This document shows positions 19,078 through 29,000 of a DNA stretch of 64,000 nucleotides, one piece after another. Under the pieces are notes generated by a model. It ran no database searches and was not told the origin of the DNA. It saw nothing but the letters and a program-made list of their open reading frames with translations. The stretch comes from Edaphobacter lichenicola (GTDB taxonomy: Bacteria; Acidobacteriota; Terriglobia; Terriglobales; Acidobacteriaceae). The stretch spans positions 2,852,001 through 2,916,000 of the forward strand of contig NZ_CP073696.1 in assembly GCF_025264645.1 (NCBI RefSeq), read 5' to 3'. The stretch's first letter is position 1, and each line of letters starts with the position of its first letter. The translations under genes and the position numbers were made by a program.

Positions 19078-20214
19078 TTATCTCGTGGCAAGTTCCGGCG
19101 TGTACGAGGGGTAGTCACTATAGCCGCGTGCTTCGAAGGTGTAAAAAGTGTCCCGATCATACTCGGCGAGGGGCAGCCCCTTCTCAATTCGCCTCGGCAA
19201 ATCTGGGTTGGAGATGAAGTGACGCCCGAACGCTACCGCGTCGGCGATGTCCTTCTTGATAGCATCTTCAGCAGTGTCAGGCTCAAATCCGCCAGCTGCG
19301 ACGAGCTTGCCTTTAAAGATCTGCCTCAGTTGTTTTGCAGCAACGGGCCCCTGATTCTCGTGAATCACGATATTGCCTCTTACCCGCGGTTCAATGACGT
19401 GCAGGTAAGCAAGACCAAACGCATTCAACTGCTCGGCAACGTAGGAAAATAAAGGCTCCGGGTTGCTGTCATGCATGGCGTTGAACGTGCCGCCGGGCCC
19501 GACTCGAACAGCGACTCGGTCGCCACCCCAGACGGAGACCAGCGCGTCCACCGCTTCCAGCAGAAGACGGGAGCGGTTTTCGATCGAGCCGCCATACTGA
19601 TCGGTACGCTTATTGCTGCTGTCCTGGAGAAATTGGTCGATAAGATAACCATTCGCCCCGTGCAATTCCACTCCATCGAAACCCGCTTGTTTGGCACGCT
19701 CTGCCGCCTTACAGTAATCCTCCACAATTGCGGCAATCTCCGGGGCCGTCAGTGCACGATGCGGCGACGGCTGGATCCAGCCACTGGGCGTGGAAGTAAG
19801 GCGAGCCGGATCCTCCCAGTACGAAGGATTGACAGAGGCGCTGACCGGGGTTTCCCCACCCGTCATGGAAACGTGCGAGGAGCGGCCAGTGTGCCAGAGT
19901 TGGGCGAACATGAGTCCGCCTTTGGCATGAACAGCGTCAACAATAGTCTTCCAACCTTGGACTTGCTCGTCCGTATAGAGTCCAGGGGCACCAAACCACC
20001 CACGACTCGTAAGGGAGATATTGGTAGCTTCGCCGATGATGAGGCCGCCATCGGATGCCCGCTGAGAGTAGTACTTGGCCATCAGATCCCCAGGGACCGA
20101 GTTCGGCTGCACCGAACGAGAACGCGTCAAAGGGGCCATGATGACCCTGTGTTTTAGTTTTATCGCCCCGAGTTCTACGGGAGTAAAGAGAGGTGATTTC
20201 GTTGTGGTCTTCAT
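19078..20214 (-). CDS. Alkene reductase, Old Yellow Enzyme family
   Basis: 378 residues, FMN-dependent TIM-barrel reductase of the NemA/OYE class. The start LFTPVELGAIKLKHRVIMAPLTRSR is the typical first strand. The substrate-binding His and Asn are in ELHGANGYL near residue 180, with the conserved DQFLQDSSNKRTDQYGGS after it and the FMN-phosphate site in AAGGF and AVAFGRHFISNPDL. It should reduce activated C=C bonds of unsaturated aldehydes, nitro compounds or quinones with NAD(P)H in the cytoplasm. It is divergent from a TetR gene, with palindromes in between, as seen for nemR-nemA type control. A decayed relative is at 35940. Confidence 0.94.
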   Translation of the reverse strand: MKTTTKSPLFTPVELGAIKLKHRVIMAPLTRSRSVQPNSVPGDLMAKYYSQRASDGGLIIGEATNISLTSRGWFGAPGLYTDEQVQGWKTIVDAVHAKGGLMFAQLWHTGRSSHVSMTGGETPVSASVNPSYWEDPARLTSTPSGWIQPSPHRALTAPEIAAIVEDYCKAAERAKQAGFDGVELHGANGYLIDQFLQDSSNKRTDQYGGSIENRSRLLLEAVDALVSVWGGDRVAVRVGPGGTFNAMHDSNPEPLFSYVAEQLNAFGLAYLHVIEPRVRGNIVIHENQGPVAAKQLRQIFKGKLVAAGGFEPDTAEDAIKKDIADAVAFGRHFISNPDLPRRIEKGLPLAEYDRDTFYTFEARGYSDYPSYTPELATR

Positions 20215-20434
20215 TACAGTGTCCTTCTCTGAGTTGTATCTATAGTGTTTTTGCCGATTTCAAGCCATCGTTGCCAATGCGAAACAAAATGGGCTTAGCG
20301 CCTCGTTCGCTTGCCAGACCGGAAGTGCCAAAATCCTGTCCGTTTACAGCTCTTCTAAACGGCTACTCTCTAACAAAAAATAGCCCGAGATCTCATGAGC
20401 ATATTGAGTAGGTCTTTTTTACTCGCCTAAAGAT

Positions 20435-20453
20435 ACGATATGTACCATATCGT
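20435..20453. promoter_or_regulatory. Candidate TetR operator, 8-base palindrome
   Basis: ACGATATG-TAC-CATATCGT is a perfect 8-base inverted repeat with a 3-base centre, in the 330-base gap between the divergent alkene reductase and TetR genes. Size and symmetry fit a TetR dimer site. Confidence 0.6.
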
Positions 20454-20466
20454 TTGCCATAGATAA

Positions 20467-20481
20467 GATACTCTACGTATC
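20467..20481. promoter_or_regulatory. Second inverted repeat near the TetR start
   Basis: GATAC-TCTAC-GTATC, a 5-base inverted repeat 14 bases after the main palindrome and about 64 bases before the TetR ATG; possibly a second, weaker operator. Confidence 0.35.
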
Positions 20482-20544
20482 ATTAAAGATTCAGGAAGTC
20501 GTAACTTTTCACCAGTTCCAGATGGAAACGGAAAAGGGCACCAA

Positions 20545-21129
20545 ATGACGGATAGGGCGACTATGGGCCGGCCTCGAAGCCCTAAAATTCATCAGGCAGT
20601 TTTGAAGGCTGCGGTGGACCTTGTACTTGCTCACGGTTTTCGGGCACTTACAATGGACGCTATTGCCTGCGCTGCCGGTGTAGGCCGTATGACCGTCTAT
20701 CGCCGCTGGCCCAATAAGGCCGCAATCGTTATGGAAGCCTTCGTGTCGAAAGTAGATCCCGGCACCCTGTTCGTACCTGCCAAAACTTACAAGGACAGCA
20801 TTCGCCTGCAAATGCGTACTATGGCTAAGGCGTTCCGGGGTAAAGAAGGAGCGCTCATCCGAGCGCTGCTCGCGGAGGCCCAGTTCGATCCCGAGCTTGC
20901 CGTAGCCTTCCGCGAACGATGGACAATGCCCAGACGCAGAATGGCCATCGCTTATTTTCAGCAAGGCATCCGGGATGGGTTTCTTCGATCGGATGTGGAC
21001 CCTAACGCAATGATCGATGTGCTCTACGCTCCCCTCTATTACCGCTTGCAGATGGGTACAGGTCCATTGACCGATGCTTACATCGACGAAATCTTTGAAC
21101 ATGCCATGAAAGGTCTCCAGAAGACATAG
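20545..21129 (+). CDS. TetR family transcriptional regulator
   Basis: 194 residues. The N-terminal helix-turn-helix is clear: ILxxAVDLVLAHGFRALTMDAIACAAGVGRMTVYRRWPNKAAI pattern at about residues 15-57, with the TVYRRWPNK recognition helix. The C-terminal ligand domain resembles the TetR_C_11-type group. It is divergent from the alkene reductase gene and probably represses itself and that gene through the palindrome at 20435-20453, released by an electrophile or unsaturated compound; that part is inference. Confidence 0.93.
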   Translation: MTDRATMGRPRSPKIHQAVLKAAVDLVLAHGFRALTMDAIACAAGVGRMTVYRRWPNKAAIVMEAFVSKVDPGTLFVPAKTYKDSIRLQMRTMAKAFRGKEGALIRALLAEAQFDPELAVAFRERWTMPRRRMAIAYFQQGIRDGFLRSDVDPNAMIDVLYAPLYYRLQMGTGPLTDAYIDEIFEHAMKGLQKT

Positions 21130-21496
21130 TCCGACAACAGTCGGACATCTTGAACCGATTGTTCTGCCGTATCAAACGCTGAAGTTGGATTATTTGTGAG
21201 CCAATCTACGGCAACGGATGCGATAGAGGTTCCTTCGAGTCGTCTCACGAACTCTGTTGCGTGAGCACGCCCCTCTGCGTTCTCAATATATGACCTGCTC
21301 TAAAGCCTCGTTGATGGACGAGCAGCAATGTCTTGTATGGTGGCGAGAAGATAAGCGCGCTCCCAGAAGCGCCTAGCCTGACCACACTGGTTCGCGCGTA
21401 ACGGTCACGCGCTATTTAAATAAATAATCTACCGACTGGTCGTTTTTTTGAATCTCGGCGAAAAGCCATCCATCCAATCAGTCAGGAGGGCAAAAA
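21130..21496. other. Gene-free stretch before an SDR gene
   Basis: About 365 bases with no convincing frame. It becomes AT-rich near 21411-21450 (AAATAAATAATCT, then a T-run), where a promoter for the next gene could lie. A CAGGAGGGC ribosome-binding site precedes ATG 21497. Confidence 0.45.
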
Positions 21497-22237
21497 ATGC
21501 CTAGCGAAAAGAAAGTAGCACTCATCTCCGGCGCGAACCGTGGAATTGGCTTCGAGACGGCTCGTCAACTTGGACAGAAGGGTATCACCGTTGTCGTTGG
21601 TGCCAGGACACAGCAGGCAGCGAAAGAAGCCGCGGACAAGCTTATTGCGGACAACATTGAAGCCTATCCCGTAACCTTGGATGTAACCAAAGACGAGGAC
21701 CGCAAAGCGGCCGCCAGGTTCGTTGCGGAGAAGTTCGGCACACTCGATATCCTTGTTAATAATGCAGGGATTGGTGGCGAAGGTGGTCTTCTCAACGCCC
21801 ACACAGTTTCGACGACGGACGAGGAACTCCAGGACGTCTTCAATACAAATCTCTTTTCTGTGGTCTCCGTCACACGAGAGTTCTTGCCGCTGCTCAAGAA
21901 GAGCCCCGCAGGTCGCATCGTAAATCTTTCAAGCATTCTGGGTTCGCTCACCCTGCAGGCGATGCCCGGAAGTCCGATCGCTCCGATGAAGTCCTTTGCG
22001 TACAACGCGTCGAAGACTGCGCTGAACCAGTTGACGGTTCACCTCGCGGATGAGTTGAAGGCAACAAATATTAAGGTCAATTCAGCCCATCCGGGCTGGG
22101 TGAAGACCGAATTAGGTACGCAACATGCTCAGTTGGAGATCGTCGACGGTGCTAAGACCACAGTTGATCTTGCATTGATCGGTCCGGACGGTCCTAACGG
22201 AAAGTTCATCCATCTCGGTAACGAACTTCCCTGGTAG
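21497..22237 (+). CDS. SDR family oxidoreductase (carbonyl reductase-like)
   Basis: 246 residues, classical SDR with an intact cofactor loop ISGANRGIGFETA, NNAG at NILVNNAGIGG, catalytic Ser in VNLSSILGS and Tyr/Lys in YNASKTALN. The HPGWVKTELG element after the active site is typical of carbonyl reductase-like SDRs that prefer NADPH. A GGAGGG site stands 8 bases before the ATG. A strong hairpin follows the stop. The substrate is unknown; the surroundings (TetR genes, alkene reductase, alcohol dehydrogenase relic) suggest carbonyl or electrophile detoxification. Confidence 0.94.
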   Translation: MPSEKKVALISGANRGIGFETARQLGQKGITVVVGARTQQAAKEAADKLIADNIEAYPVTLDVTKDEDRKAAARFVAEKFGTLDILVNNAGIGGEGGLLNAHTVSTTDEELQDVFNTNLFSVVSVTREFLPLLKKSPAGRIVNLSSILGSLTLQAMPGSPIAPMKSFAYNASKTALNQLTVHLADELKATNIKVNSAHPGWVKTELGTQHAQLEIVDGAKTTVDLALIGPDGPNGKFIHLGNELPW

Positions 22238-22256
22238 TTCTCTTGCCCTGTAGACC

Positions 22257-22287
22257 GCGATAGGGGAGGATTGCCCTCCCCTATCGC
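22257..22287 (+). terminator. Strong hairpin after the SDR gene
   Basis: A perfect 13-base stem GCGATAGGGGAGG/CCTCCCCTATCGC with a 5-base loop, 20 bases after the SDR stop. There is no long T-run, only CAATTTG. Confidence 0.6.
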
Positions 22288-22329
22288 CAATTTGAAGGCA
22301 ACGAGCTTGAGGAGGGCATGGCCTTGAGT

Positions 22330-22845
22330 CTAGGTCGGTGTCGCCGGCATTGGTGGTCTGGAACACCTCCACATCAAGATCGCTGCAGCACGCGGAGCCG
22401 AAGTGGTTGCCTTCACGACATCTCCGCCAAAAGTAGATGACGCCTTCCGTTTCGGAGCTAAAGATGTTGTTGTGTTTTACGACGCAAAGAGCCTGTTGAA
22501 GTCTCACGGCTCATTGGATGTGGTCGTGTCAACGATCCCTGCAGCATACGACAGCACTGCTTACCTCATTACTGTGAAGCCGGACGGCCACTACATGCAG
22601 ATCGGAATCCCCGCGACAGGAACTCTCCCTGACCCGTCTTCAGACTGGCTGCGTCCCGGGTCAATTTCAACAGCCACTTCGTCGACGGCATGAAAGAGAC
22701 GCAGGACATCCTCATTTTGTGCGGAGCATCATATCGCTCCTGATGTCGAGGTCATTGACATCAAGAACCTGAACGAGGCTTTTAACAAAGTCGTGGCAAG
22801 AGTATTCGTTACCGTTATGTCATCGACATGAAGACACTCGCGTAG
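22330..22845 (+). pseudogene. Zinc-type alcohol dehydrogenase remnant
   Basis: C-terminal half of a YahK/CAD-like NADP-dependent alcohol dehydrogenase. The Rossmann loop reads VAGIGGLEHLHIKIA (normally G-x-G-G-L-G-H), then VVAFTTSPPK and DVVVSTIPAAYD. The frame breaks near 22660 and resumes in other phases as VDGMKETQDIL, APDVEVIDIKNLNEAF and RYVIDMKTLA at the end. The catalytic N-terminal domain with the zinc ligands is absent. At least three frame changes are needed to join the pieces, so it is dead. Confidence 0.8.
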
Positions 22846-22971
22846 AACCAATGTTGCTTGCGGCTGGTCGTGGACTACATCGTCTTCTGGTCGCAAGGTC
22901 TTCGTAAATCGAGGTGCTCAAGCAAGCCGTTTGTCATGTCAAACTATAGGGACAAGCAACTCCGGATCGAT

Positions 22972-23577
22972 ATGAGCAAAGGAACGGAAACACGGAATAG
23001 GATCATCGCCAAGGCGGCTCCCCTCTTCAATCGCAAGGGCTATGAAGGCTGCTCCATGCAGGACATCGTCGAGGCCGTCGGCTTGGAGAAGGGCAGCCTT
23101 TATGGCCATTTTCCCAACAAGGAGGCTCTTGCTGTTGCGGCCTTTCAATACGCATGGAATGAAACGAGTCGCGCCCGCATGGCCAAGATGGATACGATCG
23201 CGAATGCGATCGAGAAGCTTAAGATACATGTCGCAAATGTGGTGTCACTTCCATCCTTTGCGGGTGGATGCCCACTGCTCAACACGATTACCGACAATGA
23301 TGACGGGAATCCGGCGCTCAAGAAGATGGCGCGAGAAGCTCTCAAGGAATGGCGCTTGTATCTCCAAAGCATCTTGCAAGACGGTCAGGACAGAAAAGAG
23401 ATTCGGGGAGGAGTTGATCCTGAAGAAGTGGCTACACTGATGATCTCTCTGCTTGAAGGAGCAATGGCTCTTGATCGAGTGGACAGGAGATCAGGTTTCC
23501 TGGAACGAGCAGGAAGGCATCTAAACTCCCATCTTGATACACTAGCTTTTCAAGCTCAATCAAGGAATTTTGAATGA
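22972..23577 (+). CDS. TetR family transcriptional regulator
   Basis: About 201 residues from ATG 22972 (MSKGTETRNRI). The frame is open upstream to 22858, but those residues overlap decayed sequence and look non-coding. The helix-turn-helix is at about residues 8-50 (AAPLFNRKGYEGCSMQDIVEAVGLEKGSLYGHFPNK), with recognition helix GSLYGHF. The C-terminal half has the GGCPLLNT motif seen in TetR_C_33-type regulators. The target is unknown; the neighbouring alcohol dehydrogenase relic may have been regulated by it. Confidence 0.9.
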   Translation: MSKGTETRNRIIAKAAPLFNRKGYEGCSMQDIVEAVGLEKGSLYGHFPNKEALAVAAFQYAWNETSRARMAKMDTIANAIEKLKIHVANVVSLPSFAGGCPLLNTITDNDDGNPALKKMAREALKEWRLYLQSILQDGQDRKEIRGGVDPEEVATLMISLLEGAMALDRVDRRSGFLERAGRHLNSHLDTLAFQAQSRNFE

Positions 23578-23866
23578 TCAAGACGTTTGCAGCGACAGCT
23601 CTGTTCTAGCTTTTCTTTTCGCACCAATGACATTCCGCCTGAGACTAATACGACTTCAGGGAATCGAACACTTATCCGCTGGATGCAGCCACATTCGACC
23701 ACGTATAAGATTGATTCATCAGCTGATGGACCATGCAAACAAGCAAGCCTCGAAGCAAAATCCGAACAAGTGTTCTAGGATTCGCCGTGTCTTATGGCTA
23801 AGGCCAAATCTTGTGGCTCCTCTCAAAAAAATAGGAGAGGCCAAATTCGTGTAAGTCTTTGTTCTT
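23578..23866. other. Gene-free stretch left of the island
   Basis: About 290 bases between the TetR gene and the leftmost tRNA-Leu fragment. Short open frames exist but none has a recognisable product. Confidence 0.4.
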
Positions 23867-23920
23867 TGGTGCCCGGAGGGGGGCGAATCCCCACGACCTT
23901 GCGGTCGGCGGATTTTGAGT
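23867..23920 (-). repeat. tRNA-Leu 3' fragment, outer att site of the left island
   Basis: 54 bases matching the 3' part of the tRNA-Leu gene at 55515 (acceptor end, T arm, variable arm, up to the anticodon loop ACTCAAAATC read on the minus strand). It is slightly degenerate in the acceptor/T region (GCCCGGAGGGGGGCGAATCCCC). The variable arm is identical to the copy at 37108. It has no 5' half, so it is not a gene but a displaced att copy. Confidence 0.8.
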
Positions 23921-24042
23921 TTCCTGCGAAGATTATAAGTCTTTGAAAATAAGGTAAATGTCACCGTAATCAAGCGTAGCACTAAGTAGCTGAGCGACCG
24001 TAATTTACCGCAAACTACCATATGCATTGAAAGCTGAGGTGT

Positions 24043-24071
24043 GTACCGTCAACGTACCGAAAATGTAACCG
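24043..24071. repeat. GTACCG repeats, candidate arm-type integrase sites (left end of left island)
   Basis: GTACCG occurs at 24043 and 24054, followed by a variant GTAACCG at 24065, spaced 11 bases, about 120 bases inside the left att copy. The same repeat with the same spacing occurs at the other end of this island (37000). Confidence 0.55.
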
Positions 24072-24540
24072 TATTTATTACATATGTACATCGTCCTGCG
24101 AGCGCTGACTGCCTAAGGTATCGGAGCCGCGGTGGTGCAATCCGCCGTAAGGACACCGCTTGAGTCGGGAGTGACGTCCAAACTGAGGTCTATACCCGAA
24201 TTTGCACCCGGAACAGAGTGAGTAATCTGACCCTAATCTGTCGCAAGCTTTATCTCGTCTATCCAAACGATGATCCCGTGGAACCTCGGAAGTTCCTTAG
24301 GCGGTATCGACATATAGACTGTGCATGGGGCTTGGGATTTGTTGTTGTATTTGGATGGGGATCAGTCGTTACGAGTTGAGCGAGGTGCAGTGGGGGAAGA
24401 GCAAGGATTTTCTTCCTGGTCGTGTGGAGAGTGTGGGGCGTACGATAGCGTCATACTCAGCTCGCGAAGCCGCTGCCGGTTTCAGGGCGTCGAAACGGGT
24501 AACCGCCAACTTGCTGGTCAATCCGCAGTCATTCAAGCCT
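24072..24540. other. Stretch without a confident gene
   Basis: About 470 bases. A plus-strand frame from 24325 reads LSEVQWGKSKDFLP and ASYSAREAAAGFR in a protein-like way before it runs over the 3' end of the response regulator gene on the other strand. I cannot identify it; it may be a fragment of a mobile-element gene. Confidence 0.3.
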
Positions 24541-25263
24541 CTATTTCGAGGTGACCGGTTTAGCAGCAGCCGACCGAGGAAGACGAAGCCGAGCCGCCAT
24601 CATAACCAACTCGGCGAGAGAGTCAGCGTTCATTTTCCGCATCACGCAGCCCCGGTGGGCTTTTACTGTTGTCTCACTGATGCCCAACTCAGCTGCGATG
24701 TGCTTGTTCATCGAGCCGACAACAACTTGAGCCATTACCTCGCATTCGCGGGGAGTGAGCTGAGCATATCGCTTCTTCAACGAACGAAGATCTTCTTCAC
24801 GGGCAAGAAGAGCCCTGCTGCGACCTACTGCATGCCGGATGGCATTCAGGAGAACATCATCAGCAAACGGCTTGGTAAGGAATTCCACGGCGCCAGCCTT
24901 GATCGCCTGCACCGACATGGGTATGTCACCATGGCCGGTGATAAAAATTATGGGCATATCCCGGTGTTCACTCGAAACGCGCTTTTGTAGCTCGAGGCCA
25001 TTCAGGCCTGGAAGTGAAACGTCCAGAATCATGCAGCTTGGTGCAGGTGTTCGAGGGTGCACAAGAAAGTCTTGTGCGGAGCTGAACGTCCGGACTTCCA
25101 TACCTTCAAGAAGAATGAGGGCCTCGAGGGACTCTCGAACCGAGATGTCATCGTCGACGACGAAGACAATCGGGGAGTTTCGTGAAACGAACTGCGCCGT
25201 CATTTGAGAACCGTATGCATTCGCAGCAACCATTTTACCTCCGCATTCAAGCCGAATCATCAA
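24541..25263 (-). CDS. FixJ/NarL-type response regulator
   Basis: 240 residues with a receiver domain (about 30-145) and a LuxR-type helix-turn-helix (about 165-225). Receiver features: acidic VVDDD, phospho-acceptor Asp in MILDVSLPG, Thr in FITGHGD and Lys in FLTKPF. The output domain shows LTPRECEVMAQVVVG, AAELGISETTVKAHRG and VMRKM. It lies just after a receiver-only protein and a large hybrid histidine kinase on the same strand, so it is the probable DNA-binding end of that signalling chain. The first 20 residues may be leader; alternative ATG codons lie at residues 2, 11 and 21. Confidence 0.93.
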   Translation of the reverse strand: MMIRLECGGKMVAANAYGSQMTAQFVSRNSPIVFVVDDDISVRESLEALILLEGMEVRTFSSAQDFLVHPRTPAPSCMILDVSLPGLNGLELQKRVSSEHRDMPIIFITGHGDIPMSVQAIKAGAVEFLTKPFADDVLLNAIRHAVGRSRALLAREEDLRSLKKRYAQLTPRECEVMAQVVVGSMNKHIAAELGISETTVKAHRGCVMRKMNADSLAELVMMAARLRLPRSAAAKPVTSK

Positions 25264-25270
25264 CCAGAAT

Positions 25271-25645
25271 CTACTCGGCCCCCAAGGCGATAGTTAGTGC
25301 GTTATGAAGAGCAGTATCAGTGAAGGGCTTCAGCAGACACTCCACTGCTCCCTGCTCCACTGTTTTTCTCCTCACTGCCTCATCCTGGTTGGCAGTAATG
25401 AAGATGATTGGTGTTTTTATCTGGCGACGTTTTAACTCTTGCTGCAGTTCCGGCCCAGTCATTCCCGGCATCGCAAGGTCGAGGATAAGGCATTTAGATA
25501 TATGTAAGGCGTCGGACCTGAGAAAGCTCTCCGCGGACGAGAAGGCGCGTACATCAAATCCCATTTCCCTGAGAAGTTCCGGCAAAGAGTCGCGCACCGA
25601 CTCATCATCGTCGACTAGCGATATCAGAAAATGCGTGATCGTCAT
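25271..25645 (-). CDS. Stand-alone receiver-domain response regulator
   Basis: 124 residues, a single CheY-like receiver: acidic pair SLVDDD, phospho-acceptor Asp in LILDLAMPG, Thr in FITANQD and Lys in LLKPF. It has no output domain. Only 7 bases separate it from the FixJ-type regulator downstream. It probably acts as a phosphate relay or sink between the histidine kinases of the island and the FixJ-type protein. Confidence 0.93.
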   Translation of the reverse strand: MTITHFLISLVDDDESVRDSLPELLREMGFDVRAFSSAESFLRSDALHISKCLILDLAMPGMTGPELQQELKRRQIKTPIIFITANQDEAVRRKTVEQGAVECLLKPFTDTALHNALTIALGAE

Positions 25646-26002
25646 AGCGTTCCATTCAGGGCCTCGCCGGAACCCAGAGCACTCTGCTCAACTTTTTGCC
25701 CAGGAAGTAGATGCATGCGTTCTAACAGTGCGGCAGCGATCAACTTCGGAAACAGGTTAACACCGCGGCTGAATGTTTCGGGAATTCACCTCTGAGGCGA
25801 AACCCTATTCAATGATGCACCAAACACAAAGGGCCTTCTATAAGACTTTAGTATCGGATCAGCCCAGGTTAAGGGCAAACAGCATCTCGCTTAGCGCACC
25901 TGTCCGCACAAACGATGAGTTCAGTAGTGCGATCCGATCAAACGAGTCTACGAAGAGCTTTCCCAAAGTCGGTATCGCGTCAAAGGCAGGAGAAGCTTTG
26001 CT

Positions 26003-29000
26003 CTAAATGGTGCTTGGAATCGTGATGGGCAAGCTAAAGTGAAAAGTCGCGCCGCGTCCTTGGGAGCCGACCGCCCACAGGCGCCCACCATGGGACTCGA
26101 TGATTGACCGGCAGATGCGGAGCCCCATGCCAGTGCCGTGGACTTTGGTCGTAAAGAAGGGATCGAAAATCTGGTCCGCGATTTGCGGCCGGATCCCCAC
26201 GCCGCTATCGCTGATTGAAAAAAGAACTCCCCCATCCTCGGCGCACTGCGACCGGATGATCATCTCTCGCACTCCGTCAACGTCCTTCATCGCTTCGATG
26301 CTGTTGACGATCAGATTCATCGCGACCTGCTGCAACTGCACGCGGTCGCCGGCGATCTTAGGAAGATTGGTTGCCAGTTCCGTCCGCATCGATACGTTGT
26401 ATCGCCCTGCTTCGTCGCGCAGAAGGGCAATGATCTCTCGATAAATCTCGTTTACATCGAGAATCTCTCGATTCGGTGCTCCCCTTTCGAATTGCGAGCG
26501 GATCCTTTTGATGATTTCAACAGCACGTTGCGCATCTTTTCCAATTCTGATGACAGCGGCACGCACTTCATCGAGATCGGGTTCATCGTGCCCAAGCTTC
26601 CGCAGGCAGACATTGGTGTTGGTAATGGCACCGCTGATCGGTTGACTGATTTCATGAGCCAGGGATGCTGTTAATTCTCCCATGGTTGTCACCCGATTGA
26701 TGCGCGCGAGATCGCTCTGCGCCTGGCGTAAAGCCTCTTCGACGCGCTTTTGGTCGTCGATGTCGGTAGTTGTACCGACATACTTGAGGATCTTCCCATC
26801 TGCATCGCGCAACGGCACGCCTTGATTAAGGTGCCAGCGATACGTTCCATCCTGAGCGCGGAGAGAGCGGGTCTCGGTCGCGAACCTCTGTCCCGATTGA
26901 ACGCCCTTCCAAAAAATCTTGGCTGCTATCTCTCGGTCCTCGGGGTGGACGGCGGTCATCCAGGCTTCGGGATGCGATTGGACGAAATCAAGAGTCTGGC
27001 CGGAGAACTCAAGCCAGATTTGGTTTACGAAGTCCGGCGTTCCGTCAGGCTTGAGCGTCCAGGCGGAAACAGGAAGATGCTGCAACAAACCAACCTGGAG
27101 TTGCAGATCGGCATAGAGGGTCGCATTCTCCAGGGAAATCGCGGCTTGCGAAGCAAGTAGTTGCAATATGATGACCCGGCCCGGCGTGAACACGCGCGGA
27201 CTCAAATTGTTCTCAAAATAGAGTGCGCCCACAAGCTTGTTCTGTTTGACTACCGGCAGGCATAGTATGGATTTGCAGCGTTTGCGGTCTACATATTCAT
27301 CTTTGGAGTACACCTCGTCATTGGAAGCATCATCCAGAAGCACGCACTCGCGTGTCCTTATCACGTAATGCAGCGCGGATAGCGGAAGATCAGAAGGCGT
27401 GATGACCGCCTGGCGAACCGCAACCTCTATCTTTTCCGAACCAGTGATGGCCTCCGCTTCGATTCGCGACTCACCGTCCCGAACTAGGATCAACAGACCT
27501 CGCTGGGCCCCGGCGTGCTCCACCGCAATGCACATGAGCCGCTCAATCAAGGTAGGGAGGATCATCTCACTCGATAGTGCCTGAGAGGCTTTCACGACAG
27601 TCTCGACATCTAACTGACCTGCCTGTTCGCCAACGCCAGTCGTGGAAACAGGAACCCGCTCCCGGCGCAGGCGGGGGTAGCGTTCATCAAGCTGGTTCAC
27701 CTTGGCGACTGCGCCCCATCGGTCGTAGCAGTTTCGCGCGTTACGGAGATAGGCATGGCCTGCGATTTCTATACCACGTGCCAAATAAAATTTTCCTGCA
27801 AGCTCGTTGGCCAAGGCTTCATTGTGAGCCATATCTGAGGCACTCGCTGAACTGATTGCCGCTTCGTACAACCTCTCTGCGTCGACTTCACGCCTTTCGA
27901 TTCGGGCCACCTCCGCGCCGACAAGTGCCGCGCGGCTGGCAAAGTTTTCCGGGCAATGGTGTCCCCATTCATCTAGCTTCTCGAGGTGTTCCGCTAACTT
28001 CGCGCGGTGATATTTGCGGTCCTCAATGGATGCGGACTCATGGACCGCCGCATGGCAAAGTGCATCGTAGAAGTGATATTCGGCAATCTCCAGGAGCGTG
28101 GAGGTTGTTCCCCACAGCATCGGTTGCGCCTTGGAGGCAGCCTGCATGGCGTCTGCATACTCACCCGCGAGGAAAGACGCCTGCAGCTTCCGTATGTAAT
28201 ACCAACACGCTGGAAGCGCCAGAGCGGGGTTGCGGACCAGCTCATGCTCTAAATCAGCTTCACGGAAGTCATCGTCATCGAAGGAGCCAAAGCGGGTGGT
28301 AAGTCCCCGCAGAGTACGGATGAGACCGAGTTGGCCCAGAATCCAGCCCTCGATGGCTCCGAAACCGACTCTGCGCGCGAACGCCAACCCATGTTCAGCT
28401 TGCCTCTGAGCCTCAATCAATGGATCACCGGCCAGCAGATAGTTGGTATTGAGCTGTCCGCAAGCATAACTCGCATAGCTGATGTCACCGATCTGGTTGG
28501 CGAGGTGAAAGCCACGCAGCAGGAACTGGCGGCCCTCGCGGACATCGCGAGTCCAGGGCAGTACGAAACCAAATGTCTCGAAGGTCCTGGCTTGAAAGCG
28601 CTGCAATCCCGGTCGCTCGACCAACTCGCACCCTAACCGACCAAAGCGGTACCCAGCGTCGAATTGGCCGAAGTGGGCTCCTGCCAGCATGCCCAACTGC
28701 GCGTAAGCGATGCAGGAAGCATCGCTATGACCACGTTCGAGTCCCAGGCTAACCGCCATACAAACGGTGACCACGCCCAGATAATAAGAGTCGAAGAAAC
28801 CCGGAACCGCAACTCTGATCATAAGGTCCAGAGTTGCCAGGGAATCCGGATCGCTCATGAGCGGCAGATGGATGAGATCTTCAATGGCGCGAACGCCTAG
28901 TCGGATCCAGATGGCATCGTATGCGCGACGAGCATCGGCCTCTGTCGCCCGCTCCGGAAGCTCTACCCCAAGGTGTCGCAGCGCACGCAAACCTACAGCG

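Noticed and set aside
19471..20157. Plus-strand frame of 228 codons opposite the alkene reductase
   Set aside because: Shadow; all family motifs are on the minus strand.
21432..21442. CGAC-TG-GTCG short palindrome before the SDR gene
   Set aside because: Only 4-base arms; expected by chance.
24325..24990. Plus-strand frame of 221 codons
   Set aside because: Its second half is the shadow of the FixJ-type regulator; the first 70 codons look protein-like but match nothing I know.
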